This document shows positions 16,102 to 23,193 of a stretch of 37,001 nucleotides of DNA, in pieces. The notes below the pieces were generated by a model. It did no database searches and was not told the DNA's origin. It was given only the letters and a program-made list of their open reading frames with translations. Positions within the stretch are counted from its first letter, which is position 1, and each line of letters starts with the position of its first letter. The stretch is from assembly GCA_002436065.1 (NCBI GenBank), contig DIXP01000057.1:1-37001 (forward strand), read 5' to 3'. The position numbers were made by a program, and so were the translations under genes. Source of the DNA: Chloroflexi bacterium UBA6077 (GTDB taxonomy: Bacteria > Chloroflexota > UBA6077).

Positions 16102-16198
16102 GATGCTGTGGGAATGCTGTCAGAACCGAAGGGGAAGAGAAATCCACAAGGGGTTGTGGTGGTGGGTGTCGCGAGATATCATGGGGTTGTAGTCGTCG
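16102..16198 (+). repeat. Island-end repeat R, copy 1
   Basis: About 97 bp sharing a backbone with 18268-18357 and 21338-21426. The common parts are a GATGCTGTGGGAATGCTGTC-like start, AGAACCGGAGGGG, GAGAAATCCACAAGGGGTT, and CATGGGGTTGTAGT. It lies about 20 bp before the selC fragment at 16220. It begins with a doubled ATGCTGT resembling the arm-type motif on the other side of the tRNA ends. Confidence 0.7.
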
Positions 16199-16219
16199 GG
16201 AGTCCGCGCCGAGATCGAT

Positions 16220-16287
16220 GGCTTCAAACCGTCTGCGGGGCAGTAATCGCTGTCCCGGGTGGGTTCGACTCCCATGCGCCTCCGCCA
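16220..16287 (+). repeat. selC 3' fragment, copy B, ending in encoded CCA
   Basis: It matches selC from just before the anticodon loop to the discriminator, with one A missing in the loop (CTTCAAACC versus CTTCAAAACC). It then continues GCCA, the encoded CCA tail absent from the intact gene. The 5' half of the tRNA is absent, so this is an attachment-site relic rather than a working tRNA. It may carry the original chromosomal selC 3' end displaced by an insertion. Confidence 0.85.
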
Positions 16288-16368
16288 AGTGAACAAGCCG
16301 GACTTGCTTGCGCTTATTAGCGTTTGCAGACCCGGACTGATGATTCCTTCTCGACAACAACATCTCCG

Positions 16369-16386
16369 AATGTTGTGGACATGCTG
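16369..16386 (+). promoter_or_regulatory. Putative recombinase arm-type site, right of copy B
   Basis: AATGTTGTGGACATGCTG lies 85 bp after the tRNA-end of copy B, mirroring the element at 12527-12544 to the right of copy A. Confidence 0.4.
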
Positions 16387-16600
16387 TGAGTGGGGCGAGT
16401 CCTCGTAGCCGTACCTCATGAGAGGGCAAGGGGTGTCGCGCATGGGAGTGCACCGGCGACCGGCCCCATTCCTCGGTTCTGTTGACAGAGATGGCTTCCA
16501 GGCATGGATAGTGACGTCGCACCCAATGCACAAATGTGGGAGCAGGCCTTCAGAAAAGGATAGGTGCGGTGCTGCTCCCTCTCCGCGGGAGGTTTTGTCG

Positions 16601-17434
16601 ATGTTCCAAACGCTCAAGGTGCTGAACGAACGCCCCAAACCATTTTCCCGGTACACAGCCGAAGAACTGTGGACGGATCCGCACATTTCGGCGCGCATGT
16701 TGGCGTTCCATTTGGATGCCGATGGCGATGTTGCATCACGGAGGCCTGCGTTGATCGAGGGGATCGTGGATTGGATTGATCGGCGCCTGGGCCTCACCGA
16801 CAGGGCTGTGTGCGATCTCGGATGCGGGCCCGGCCTCTACTCAGCGCGCATGGCGAGGCGAGGCGCGCATGTGACCGGGGTAGATTTCTCTCCGCGGTCT
16901 ATCGACTATGCCTCTGAACTGGTTCGACAGGAGTCGTTGGCAGTCGATTTTATTCAAGGAGACTATCTGAAAGATGCTTTGCCGAAAAATCAAGATCTTG
17001 TGTGCCTGATATACGGCGATATTTGTGCCCTGTCTCCAGACCAGAGGCGACAGCTGTTCGGAAAGGTAAGAGCATCTCTCAATTCTGGCGGACACTTTGT
17101 CCTCGACGCCTTCTCAAATCCACAATATGAGTTGCGAAAAGAAGGTGCAGCCTATAGCAGGCGTTTGATGGATGGTTTCTGGGCAGAAGGGGACTACTTT
17201 GGATTTCAGACCACGTTTCTGTACGATGACCTGAAGTTGGCTTTGGATAGGTACTTGATTATCGAACCACACCGCACTCGCGAAGTCTTCAATTGGCTGC
17301 AGTACTTTGATGACTCTGCTCTTGCAGAGGAATTGACTCAGAATGGTTTCGATGTGGTGCAGGTGGTCGACGCGCTTAGCGGGGAGCCATGGAAAATCTC
17401 ACCACATGAATTCGCCATTATTGCGAGTATCTAG
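16601..17434 (+). CDS. SAM-dependent class I methyltransferase
   Basis: The 277-aa protein has motif I VCDLGCGPGLYSARMA (about residue 70), the acidic end of strand 2 in VTGVDFSPRSIDYA, and motif IV-like LICLIYGDICALSPD; VLDAFSNP follows. It fits small-molecule methyltransferases of the Methyltransf_25/11 type; the substrate is unknown. ATG at 16601 is supported by GGGAGG at 16587-16592. The sequence is AT-richer than the core genes, and the gene lies between two selC fragments, so it is probably cargo of an integrated element. It looks intact. Confidence 0.88.
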   Translation: MFQTLKVLNERPKPFSRYTAEELWTDPHISARMLAFHLDADGDVASRRPALIEGIVDWIDRRLGLTDRAVCDLGCGPGLYSARMARRGAHVTGVDFSPRSIDYASELVRQESLAVDFIQGDYLKDALPKNQDLVCLIYGDICALSPDQRRQLFGKVRASLNSGGHFVLDAFSNPQYELRKEGAAYSRRLMDGFWAEGDYFGFQTTFLYDDLKLALDRYLIIEPHRTREVFNWLQYFDDSALAEELTQNGFDVVQVVDALSGEPWKISPHEFAIIASI

Positions 17435-17800
17435 GCTCGGATCTGCAGAAGCGCGTAGTCGCTCAATGGGCAGATGCATCTCGCTTCCACACCGTTCTTG
17501 AGAAGACCGCAATCAGCGGTGCCTGCATCAATGTGAAGACCTATTCCTCACCAACCATCAGTCCAGCCCCGCACTGTCTCTTCAGGACAGACTTTCTATG
17601 GTGGTGATGCCATCCTATGAGGATGGCCAAGGCACGGCTCCTTCCTGCGCGTGGTTCCCTCTAGCTTACGGGGTTGTTGAGGGATTTTGCCGCAGGCTAT
17701 TATGTGGGAGCGTCTTCTGCGCGGACTGGCCTACCCGGCGCCGCTAAGACCCGAAGGGCGAGCATCACCATTCCGAGTGGGCGAGCGCCCGGTGTCCATC
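17435..17800. other. Intergenic segment without an identifiable gene
   Basis: I see no convincing coding region. A promoter-like pair (TTGTTG at 17674, TATTAT at 17698, 18-bp spacer) precedes the toxin-antitoxin relic. The missing 5' part of the DUF4258 gene should lie at the right end of this stretch, but no in-frame match to the family is visible there. Confidence 0.5.
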
Positions 17801-17804
17801 GGGT

Positions 17805-17972
17805 TCCAATGATAGCCCCTTCCCCAGTTGCCTGCTTCTGGGTTTCGTTGCGGGCCAACCCGTGCATGTGGTGGTCGCGGAGGATCAGCTTCAGGGGCGA
17901 TGCTACGTGGTTACTGTCTATTCTCCAGATCTTGCCCAGTGGCAACCAGACTACAGGACGAGGAAGAAGTAG
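17805..17972 (+). pseudogene. DUF4258 toxin-like gene, C-terminal fragment
   Basis: The frame reads PFPSCLLLGFVAGQPVHVVV, then VVTVYSPDLAQWQPDYRTRKK and a stop. This is the C-terminal half of DUF4258 proteins, which pair with YgiT-type zinc-finger antitoxins. The N-terminal half with the family's conserved His is not in frame upstream, so the gene is truncated or rearranged. Its TAG overlaps the GTG of the antitoxin by one base, the operon junction expected of an intact pair. Confidence 0.65.
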
Positions 17973-18196
17973 TGAACTGCGTGATCTGCAAGACGGGTGA
18001 GACCCATCCTGGTCGCGTGACTGTTACCCTTCAGCGCGGAGAGACCATCGTGGTGTTGAAGGGTGTCCCTGCCGAAGTCTGCGATAACTGCGGCGAGTAC
18101 TACCTGTCGGAGTCCGTGACTGGGACGGTTCTAGCGAAGGCAGAGGACGCCGTTAGGAATGGCGCCGAGGTGGAGATCCTTCGATACGTCGCGTAG
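17972..18196 (+). CDS. YgiT-type zinc-finger protein, probable antitoxin
   Basis: The 74-aa protein has two Cys pairs, CVIC near the N-terminus and CDNC at residues about 36-39, and the motif VLKGVPAEVCDNCGEYYL. This is typical of the MqsA/YgiT N-terminal zinc domain that partners DUF4258 or MqsR-like toxins. It lacks the C-terminal HTH of full MqsA. The start is GTG at 17972, overlapping the preceding stop. It is intact while its toxin is damaged, as often happens when toxin genes decay. Confidence 0.85.
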   Translation: MNCVICKTGETHPGRVTVTLQRGETIVVLKGVPAEVCDNCGEYYLSESVTGTVLAKAEDAVRNGAEVEILRYVA

Positions 18197-18267
18197 AATG
18201 CCGAACGCGGATGTCCCCCTTGGCCGGCTGGAGCGAGTTCGGAAACTGATTCCCTTTCTGCTGTTAG

Positions 18268-18357
18268 GGGTGCTGGGGGAATACTGTCAGAACCGGAGGG
18301 GGCGAGAAATCCACAAGGGGTTGTGCTGGAGGGGGTGAGGCGCATGTGGGATTGTAG
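18268..18357 (+). repeat. Island-end repeat R, copy 2
   Basis: It shares CTGTCAGAACCG, GAGAAATCCACAAGGGGTTG and GGGATTGTAGT-like blocks with the copies at 16102 and 21338. It ends about 28 bp before selC fragment C. The two share CGATGGCTTC at the junction, so repeat R and the tRNA fragment form one composite end. Confidence 0.7.
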
Positions 18358-18384
18358 TTCGCGGTAGCCTTGGCGGCGATCGAT

Positions 18385-18417
18385 GGCTTCAAAACCGTCT
18401 GCGGGGCAGTAATCGCT
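18385..18417 (+). repeat. selC fragment, copy C, truncated
   Basis: 33 bp identical to selC from the anticodon stem to the middle of the variable arm (GGCTTCAAAACCGTCTGCGG, then GGCAGTAATCGCT). It stops abruptly 3 bp before the stop codon of the GIY-YIG gene on the other strand. The T-arm and acceptor end are missing. Confidence 0.8.
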
Positions 18418-18420
18418 TGC

Positions 18421-18699
18421 TCATCTCAACTTCGGCCAACGGTTGTAGCCGATGGCAGGGTCGTTGGCCCTGAGGGCTGTGATGTATTCGATCTCCTTCT
18501 GGTTCACCTCAACGTCTGACGCTGTCTCGGACTCCCACAGGATCTCCTTCCTGATCGTGAAGTCCCGTCTCTGTTCTCGCGTAAAGTCTCTGGAGATGAC
18601 ATCGCTATTGGCGCTGCCGAAGTAGTTGATGCTGTCGGTGAGGTCCTTGCCGACATAGATCTTCTCGTTGGGGTAGGTGATCTTGTAGATGACCTTCAT
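18421..18699 (-). CDS. GIY-YIG nuclease family protein
   Basis: A compact 92-aa protein. It begins MKVIYKITYPNEKIYVGKDLTDS (GIY and YIG appear here as KIT...YVG), followed by INYFGSAN and a C-terminal VNQKEIEYITALR...GYNRWP stretch with the likely catalytic Glu. This matches standalone GIY-YIG proteins often found beside mobile elements. AGAGGT lies 6 nt before the ATG. The 3' end of the gene abuts truncated selC copy C. A role in cleaving or moving DNA at that site is possible but unproven. Confidence 0.82.
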   Translation of the reverse strand: MKVIYKITYPNEKIYVGKDLTDSINYFGSANSDVISRDFTREQRRDFTIRKEILWESETASDVEVNQKEIEYITALRANDPAIGYNRWPKLR

Positions 18700-18832
18700 T
18701 CTCGACCTCTGGTGCCTGTGTGGGCTCTGTAGCTCATTGCTGCCACGATCAGATCATACCGGCACCGCAATACATTACACTACCTATGGAAGATGCCAAC
18801 CACTTCATCCGCAACCTGTGCTGGCCCATATA

Positions 18833-18861
18833 TTGCGCTATTCGCAGTTTATTGCTAAAGT
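18833..18861 (+). promoter_or_regulatory. Promoter of the HTH/PIN toxin-antitoxin relic
   Basis: TTGCGC (18833-18838) and TAAAGT (18856-18861) are 17 bp apart, 26 bp before the antitoxin ATG. Confidence 0.5.
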
Positions 18862-18886
18862 GCCAGTGATGCAGCGGAGGTGGACT

Positions 18887-19273
18887 ATGAAGCTGAGAGT
18901 AGAAACCATAGATACCATATCGCGTCTGGAGCGGGAGCTTGCCAAGAATGGGCGCACCAAGGAAGCGGCAGCTCTGGAGGAGTTGATTTCAGCGGTGGCT
19001 CGCCCTGGCCGGGGCCTGCTCACAACTGGGCAGGCTGCTGAGCGTCTGGGGATCGCCGTGCAGACGGTCAAGAACTGGATTGAGCGAGGCACGTTAAGGG
19101 GCATCAACACAGGTACGCGATGGTTGGTGACCGAGGAGAGTGTCGAGGCGGTGGAGGGTATCCGGCGGACCCTGGCCGAGGCTGCCGAGGAGGGCTATCC
19201 GACGGCTGAAGAGATCGCTGTGCTCACCAGGCGGACGAGGCGAGCGGCAAAGGAGGGCAGGGACGTTGCCTAG
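18887..19273 (+). CDS. Helix-turn-helix (excisionase-like) antitoxin
   Basis: In this 128-aa protein an N-terminal helical segment precedes a MerR/excisionase-type HTH (LLTTGQAAERLGIAVQTVKNW, about residues 43-63, then IERGTLRGINTGTRWLV). The C-terminus is charged and helical. GGAGG lies 6 nt before the ATG. Its stop overlaps the start region of a PIN-domain frame, so it is best read as the DNA-binding antitoxin of a PIN toxin pair. Alternatively it could be an element-encoded excisionase, given its location in an integrated region. Confidence 0.8.
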   Translation: MKLRVETIDTISRLERELAKNGRTKEAAALEELISAVARPGRGLLTTGQAAERLGIAVQTVKNWIERGTLRGINTGTRWLVTEESVEAVEGIRRTLAEAAEEGYPTAEEIAVLTRRTRRAAKEGRDVA

Positions 19274-19466
19274 CCCGTTCGAGCGGGTAGTTGTGGACTC
19301 AGGCGTGCTTCTTGGGGCCAACAGCCCTGAGATCATCGCCGGTGCCGCTCTGGGCTACTATCGCGCCTGTTGGAGTCCCTGGATCATTGGAGAGTACGTC
19401 CGCAACCGGATCGAGTGGGCCGTCAGGCGCTCTGTTCCATCCTGGGATCAAGCATTGATCGACTGA
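19266..19466 (+). pseudogene. PIN-domain toxin, truncated
   Basis: From the TTG overlapping the antitoxin end, the frame reads PFERVVVDSGVLLGA, containing the first PIN-domain Asp, then SPWIIGEYVRNRIEW with an acidic residue. It stops after about 66 residues, half the usual length, running into the 3' end of the convergent macro-domain gene. The remaining catalytic acidic residues are absent, so the ribonuclease is presumably inactive. Confidence 0.7.
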
Positions 19467-19996
19467 GAGATCTCCTCCAGGGCTGTCTCGTAGGCATCCA
19501 TGGTGTCGTGAGTGAACAGGACGAAGGTGACTGAGCGCAGCGTCCCCGGATTCTGGAGGTGCTCCACGACGGTGCGCAGCGCGATGGGAGCTGCTTCCCG
19601 CAGGGGATAGCCGTAGACTCCGGTGCTGATGGAGGGGAAGGCCATGGTCTCCAATCCCTTCTCCTCAGCCAGCTTCAGCGCCCACCGGTACACTGAGGCG
19701 AGCAGTTCCGGCTCGCCGTGCTTTCCATCTTGATAGATCGGGCCTACCGCGTGTATCACGTACCTCGCGGGTAGCCTACCTGCCGTCGTAATCCTGGCCT
19801 CCCCGGTGGGACACCCCCCAATCTTCCGGCATTCATCCATGATCGCTGGTCCACCCGCTCTGTGTATTGCGCCGTCCACCCCGCCGCCTCCCCGCAGTCC
19901 CGAGTTGGCGGCATTGGCGATGGCGTCCACCCGGCAGGTGATGATGTCTCCCTCCACCAGTTCGATCTTCTTCCCGTTTACAATGAGCCGCCGCAC
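19448..19996 (-). CDS. Macro-domain protein, probable ADP-ribose hydrolase
   Basis: Macro domains bind ADP-ribose; the YmdB/MacroD class removes it from proteins or deacetylates O-acetyl-ADP-ribose. The 182-aa protein has EGDIITCRVDAIANAANSGLRGGGGVDGAIHRAGG, including the catalytic-loop Asn and Asp, then YVIHAVGP and FPSISTGVYGYP. All the usual motifs are present. The GTG start at 19996 has a purine-rich AAGGGGGTAAGG upstream. It lies 40 bp after the aldo-keto reductase stop on the same strand, so the two are probably co-transcribed. Confidence 0.93.
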   Translation of the reverse strand: MRRLIVNGKKIELVEGDIITCRVDAIANAANSGLRGGGGVDGAIHRAGGPAIMDECRKIGGCPTGEARITTAGRLPARYVIHAVGPIYQDGKHGEPELLASVYRWALKLAEEKGLETMAFPSISTGVYGYPLREAAPIALRTVVEHLQNPGTLRSVTFVLFTHDTMDAYETALEEISQSINA

Positions 19997-20039
19997 GGAG
20001 CCTTACCCCCTTGCAGTTGGTGATGATCGATCTCCTATG

Positions 20040-21206
20040 CTACCGAGGGGCCGGGGCCTGCGCCGGATCGTAGGCGCCGTTGTGTCCGAGCACCTGGTCG
20101 ATGTAGAGCATCCAGTTGCTGATGGGGATGCCCTGCGGGCAGTTCTCCTCACACTCGTGGCACTGGATACACACCTTGCCCCCATTCCTTATGCGTATGG
20201 CGTAGCGGCCGCGCGCGAAGTCGATCTGATCCGTCACCGCGCCGCGGTTGAATATGAGCGTGTTGGTCGGGATGTCGACCCCGTTTGGACACGGCATGCA
20301 GTACCCGCACTGGGTGCAGGGGATCGGATAGAGTGCGCTGAGCTTCTCGCGCGCCTCCGCGATGATCTCCAGGTCGTCCGCGGTGAGCGAGCCGATGCCG
20401 GAGCGCTCGGCGCTCGCGAGGTTCTTGACCACCTGCTCCATAGTGCTCATCCCGCTCAGGACCACCGAGACCTCCGGACGATTCCAAATCCATTGCAGGG
20501 CCCACTCTGCCGGGGATCTCCTGCTCCGCGCCCGGTCCAGGAGATCCTGGACCGACTGTGGCGGAGTGGCGAGCTGGCCGCCGAGCAATGGCTCCATAAC
20601 CACCACGCCCAACCCCTTCGATGTGGCGTACCGGACCCCCCTAGTGCCCGCCTGCATCTCCTCGTCCATGTAGTTGTACTGGACCTGGCAGAACTCCCAT
20701 CCATCGTAGGCGTCGATGATGGACTTGAACACGTCGTAGCTATCGTGAAAGGAGAAGCCGAGATGCTGGATGAGGCCACGGCTTTTTAGCCCTTCTGCCC
20801 ACTCGATCACACCCAGATCCCGAACGGTCGGCCAGGTCTTCTTGTTCAGACCGTGCAGGAGGTAGAAATCGATGTGATCGGTTTGGAGCCTGGAAAGCTG
20901 CTCGTCGAAGAGGCGGCCGAAGTCGTCGTGTGACTTGACGATCCTGGACAGCAGCTTGGTCGCGAGGTACGCCTTCTCCCTGTAGCCATCCATCAACGCC
21001 TTGCCGACGACCCGCTCGCTGTTGCCGCCGTGATATGAATAGGCGGTGTCGAGATAGTTCACGCCGCTGTCGATGGCGTAGCGTATCATCCGGATGGCTT
21101 CTTGCTCGTCGATCTGACTGGCGTCTCCGAGCGTCGGAAGGCGCATACAACCGAAGCCGAGAGCGGAAACTTGAACGCCTAGCTTGCCAAATGGTCTGTA
21201 TTGCAC
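20040..21206 (-). CDS. Aldo-keto reductase with C-terminal 4Fe-4S ferredoxin domain
   Basis: The 388-aa protein has the AKR barrel with catalytic Asp53, Tyr58 (NYLDTAYSYHGG) and Lys84 (YLATKL), and a His in FYLLHGL. The C-terminal part carries two cysteine clusters, CTQCGYCMPCPNGVDIP and CIQCHECEENCPQGIPIS, which bind 4Fe-4S clusters. Such fused enzymes are predicted oxidoreductases of anaerobes with unknown substrates. GTG at 21206 starts the protein at the conserved QYRPFGK. A TATAAT-type -10 lies upstream on this strand. The macro-domain gene follows. Confidence 0.92.
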   Translation of the reverse strand: MQYRPFGKLGVQVSALGFGCMRLPTLGDASQIDEQEAIRMIRYAIDSGVNYLDTAYSYHGGNSERVVGKALMDGYREKAYLATKLLSRIVKSHDDFGRLFDEQLSRLQTDHIDFYLLHGLNKKTWPTVRDLGVIEWAEGLKSRGLIQHLGFSFHDSYDVFKSIIDAYDGWEFCQVQYNYMDEEMQAGTRGVRYATSKGLGVVVMEPLLGGQLATPPQSVQDLLDRARSRRSPAEWALQWIWNRPEVSVVLSGMSTMEQVVKNLASAERSGIGSLTADDLEIIAEAREKLSALYPIPCTQCGYCMPCPNGVDIPTNTLIFNRGAVTDQIDFARGRYAIRIRNGGKVCIQCHECEENCPQGIPISNWMLYIDQVLGHNGAYDPAQAPAPR

Positions 21207-21284
21207 CCCTGTCGCTACCTTTCTTCGCGCTGTCTCCCTGCCTTGCCAAGGTGGGATCGTGCGGGAGTTGGATGGGTCCCCACG

Positions 21285-21290
21285 ATTATA
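21285..21290 (-). promoter_or_regulatory. -10 box TATAAT for the aldo-keto reductase gene
   Basis: On the minus strand the sequence reads CTGTACTATAATCG, 80 bp before the GTG start. The -35 is weak. Confidence 0.45.
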
Positions 21291-21337
21291 GTACAGCTGT
21301 GGCACGCCCATCTATGTTGTTGACGAAGTGGTCGTCG

Positions 21338-21426
21338 GGGTGCTGGGAGTGCTGTCAGAGCCGGAGGGGCCGAGAAATCCACAAGGGGTTAATCTGGTGG
21401 ATGGGGCGAGACGTCATGGGGTTGTG
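21338..21426 (+). repeat. Island-end repeat R, copy 3 (no tRNA fragment)
   Basis: It contains GTGCTGGGAGTGCTGTCAGA, CCGGAGGGGCCGAGAAATCC and ACAAGGGGTT followed by CATGGGGTTGTGG, clearly related to copies 1 and 2. It is not followed by selC sequence. It may mark the end of an element whose tRNA part was lost, or a cryptic insertion point. Confidence 0.65.
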
Positions 21427-21439
21427 GCCGGCTGCCTGT

Positions 21440-21469
21440 TTGCCCGCGGCGGCCCCCCCTTGTTAGAAT
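21440..21469 (+). promoter_or_regulatory. Promoter of the MBL hydrolase gene
   Basis: TTGCCC (21440-21445) lies 18 bp from the extended -10 TGTTAGAAT (TAGAAT at 21464-21469). Confidence 0.5.
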
Positions 21470-21547
21470 CCCGGCAATCCCGGCCCCGACGGGGCATATA
21501 GGGGCGCGCCGCGAGAGCCCGAGAAATCTGCTGAGGAGGTCCGTTCG

Positions 21548-22510
21548 GTGAGTGTGACCGAGATCCAAAGGGGTGTCCATCGAATCGGGGCCAAGTACGG
21601 GGAAGGATTGTTCGTCTTCCTTTATGTCGTGAAGGGCGACCGGCTCGCCCTGATAGACACCGGCACGGTCCAACACCCGCAGGCGTTCATTCAGCCCGCG
21701 CTCGCTCAGCTCGGCATGGCCCTTTCCGACGTCGACCTGATCCTGAACACCCACGCCCACTTCGACCATGTGGGGGGTAACCTGGAGGTCAAGCGTGCTT
21801 CTGACGCCCGCATTTACGTCCACTCCGGCGACGCCGCACAGGCCGGCTCCATCGAGGCGCAGGTCGAGTACATGACGGCGCCGCTGCGTGCCCTGGGCTT
21901 GCCGGATGCGGCGGTGCGACAGAGGGCCGATTTCGTCAGGGCGATGGCAGGGGAGGCGGCGGGAGCGGACGTGATGATCTCGGAGGGGGATGCGGTGGAC
22001 CTCGGGGGTGGGATCACCCTGAAGGCGATCCATACCCCCGGGCACACTCCCGGGTGCATTTCGTACTACTGGGAATCGGAGGGGGTGCTCTTCAGCGGAG
22101 ATGCCATCCAGGGGCTCGGCGGGACTCCTGGGGATACCCCCTACTACTTCGATGCGTGCAGCTACCGCCGAACGCTGTCGACCGTCCTGGAGCTGAAGCC
22201 CCATATCCTCTGCACGGGACACGCCTACTTCATGAGGGGGTACCCGACGGAGCCAACCCTGAGGGGCGCCGACGCGAAGGCTTTCCTCGACGGCGCCGTG
22301 GAGTTGGCCGATACGATCCACAGGGCCGTGGAGGCGGCGGTGTCGAGGATGCCCCGCGCCGCCAAGGGGGACATCGCACTGGAGGCCATGTGGGAGTTGG
22401 CCTACCGCTACCCGCTGCGGCTGATGCGAGAGACTCGCCTGCCGAGGAGCGCGGGACCGACGCTCCTCACCCACATCGAGGCCGTGCTGGCGGGAAGCTA
22501 CCCCGCGTGA
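21548..22510 (+). CDS. Metallo-beta-lactamase-fold hydrolase
   Basis: The 320-aa protein has the metal-binding HxHxDH signature in THAHFDHVGG (His69, His71, Asp73, His74), a second His in HTPGHTPGC, a bridging Asp in LFSGDAI, and a late His in CTGHAYF. A C-terminal helical extension follows. It belongs to the glyoxalase-II/quinoprotein-like group of hydrolases and the substrate is unknown. The GTG start at 21548 has AGGAGG 9 nt upstream. The gene is core-like in GC content and is followed 30 bp later by the rsgA fragment. Confidence 0.92.
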   Translation: MSVTEIQRGVHRIGAKYGEGLFVFLYVVKGDRLALIDTGTVQHPQAFIQPALAQLGMALSDVDLILNTHAHFDHVGGNLEVKRASDARIYVHSGDAAQAGSIEAQVEYMTAPLRALGLPDAAVRQRADFVRAMAGEAAGADVMISEGDAVDLGGGITLKAIHTPGHTPGCISYYWESEGVLFSGDAIQGLGGTPGDTPYYFDACSYRRTLSTVLELKPHILCTGHAYFMRGYPTEPTLRGADAKAFLDGAVELADTIHRAVEAAVSRMPRAAKGDIALEAMWELAYRYPLRLMRETRLPRSAGPTLLTHIEAVLAGSYPA

Positions 22511-22519
22511 GGCGTCCCG

Positions 22520-22820
22520 CGAGTGCCTTCGGCCGCGCACATGGAGAACGCAATCGTGACCGAGCTATCCACATTGGGCTTCGGCCCCTTTTTCGAAGAA
22601 CAACTTCGTCACTTTACAGCCCCGGAAATCGTCCCCGCTAGGATCGCTTCTGAGCATCGCGGTGCCTACGAAGTCTGGTCTCGCACCGGCGCAGGCCAGG
22701 CGCAGCTCGCCGGGCGACTCCGCCTCGAGTTGGAGGATGGTGGCGTTCCCGGCGTTGGCGACTGGGTCGTCCTCAGGGATGAACCTGGGCCCGATCGCAC
22801 CGCTACTATCGACCACCTGC
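22520..22820 (+). repeat. Direct repeat: 5' end of rsgA, copy 1
   Basis: About 300 bp match 34502-34803 at roughly 96% by eye, differing at scattered, mostly synonymous sites. Homology ends sharply after GACCACCTG at both copies. The two copies bracket the roughly 12-kb regulator/TTT segment. Confidence 0.9.
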
Positions 22821-22825
22821 GATAA
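22541..22825 (+). pseudogene. Truncated rsgA (N-terminal OB-domain only)
   Basis: It encodes the first 93 residues of RsgA (MENAIVTELSTLGFGPFFEE...), ending with a chance stop just after DHL. The GTPase and zinc domains are absent. The intact gene lies at 34523-35614. It is a non-functional remnant or duplicate of the ribosome-assembly GTPase. Confidence 0.85.
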
Positions 22826-23010
22826 GCCAATCCAGGGGGATCGGCCGGGGGTGGCAGGAGCGGCGAGCAGCGATGTGGGCGGGTGTCGCTGCTCGCCCGA
22901 ACGGGCCGCTACTTCCGGAGCCTCGCCAGGATCTCTAGATTTCCGGCGCTATCGCGGCGTTGACAGTCTGTGCGTTGGGCAAGTAGCACAGAAGTAAGGG
23001 GAGCTATAGT
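22826..23010. other. Intergenic junction after the rsgA fragment
   Basis: No gene seen. The palindrome-like GCGAGCAGCGA...TCGCTGCTCGC at about 22861-22895 could form a hairpin. Confidence 0.35.
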
Positions 23011-23193
23011 GGACATGACCTGGAGGGTTGTAGGCCAGGGCGGGACGAGCTGCTGGTGAGCTACCATAGTGCAGTCAAACCCCTGACGCTGCGGAACACA
23101 GGCACAGAAGATCTTGTTATCTTGAAGTTCTTCGGGCCGGAGGTCAACCAGGACGCTCCCAGAATCGGCCAACAGGTGCTAGCTGGCGGGTAG
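23011..23193 (+). pseudogene. Possible cupin-domain C-terminal relic
   Basis: The frame ends with LTLRNTGTEDLVILKFFGPE, resembling the final strands of cupin proteins (RNTG-x-E-PL-x-LL-x-x-FGP). No start codon or N-terminal cupin motif is found upstream, so it is at best a decayed fragment. Confidence is low because only about 30 residues carry the resemblance. Confidence 0.3.

Noticed and set aside
16220..16287. A second functional tRNA-Sec gene
   Set aside because: The acceptor 5' strand and D-arm are absent and the anticodon loop has lost a base, so it cannot fold as a tRNA.
16120..16797. A 225-aa minus-strand frame across repeat R, selC fragment B and the methyltransferase start
   Set aside because: It is made of repeat and tRNA sequence (the antisense of the tRNA reads MGVEPTRDSDYCPADG) and overlaps a convincing gene. 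The same artefact appears at 12432, ahead of the response regulator.
12346..18417. A CRISPR array
   Set aside because: The repeats are few, unevenly spaced by kilobases and derived from a tRNA gene. No regular 25-40 bp repeat-spacer pattern was seen anywhere in the window.
19806..20789. A 327-aa plus-strand frame opposite the macro-domain and aldo-keto reductase genes
   Set aside because: It spans two well-supported genes and their junction on the other strand and has no domain of its own.
21389..22540. A 383-aa minus-strand frame opposite the MBL hydrolase
   Set aside because: The plus-strand protein has all metal ligands, a ribosome-binding site and a promoter, so the antisense frame is a shadow.
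22541..22825. A second functional rsgA or a stand-alone OB-fold protein
   Set aside because: It ends in a chance stop right at the duplication breakpoint, without the GTPase domain.
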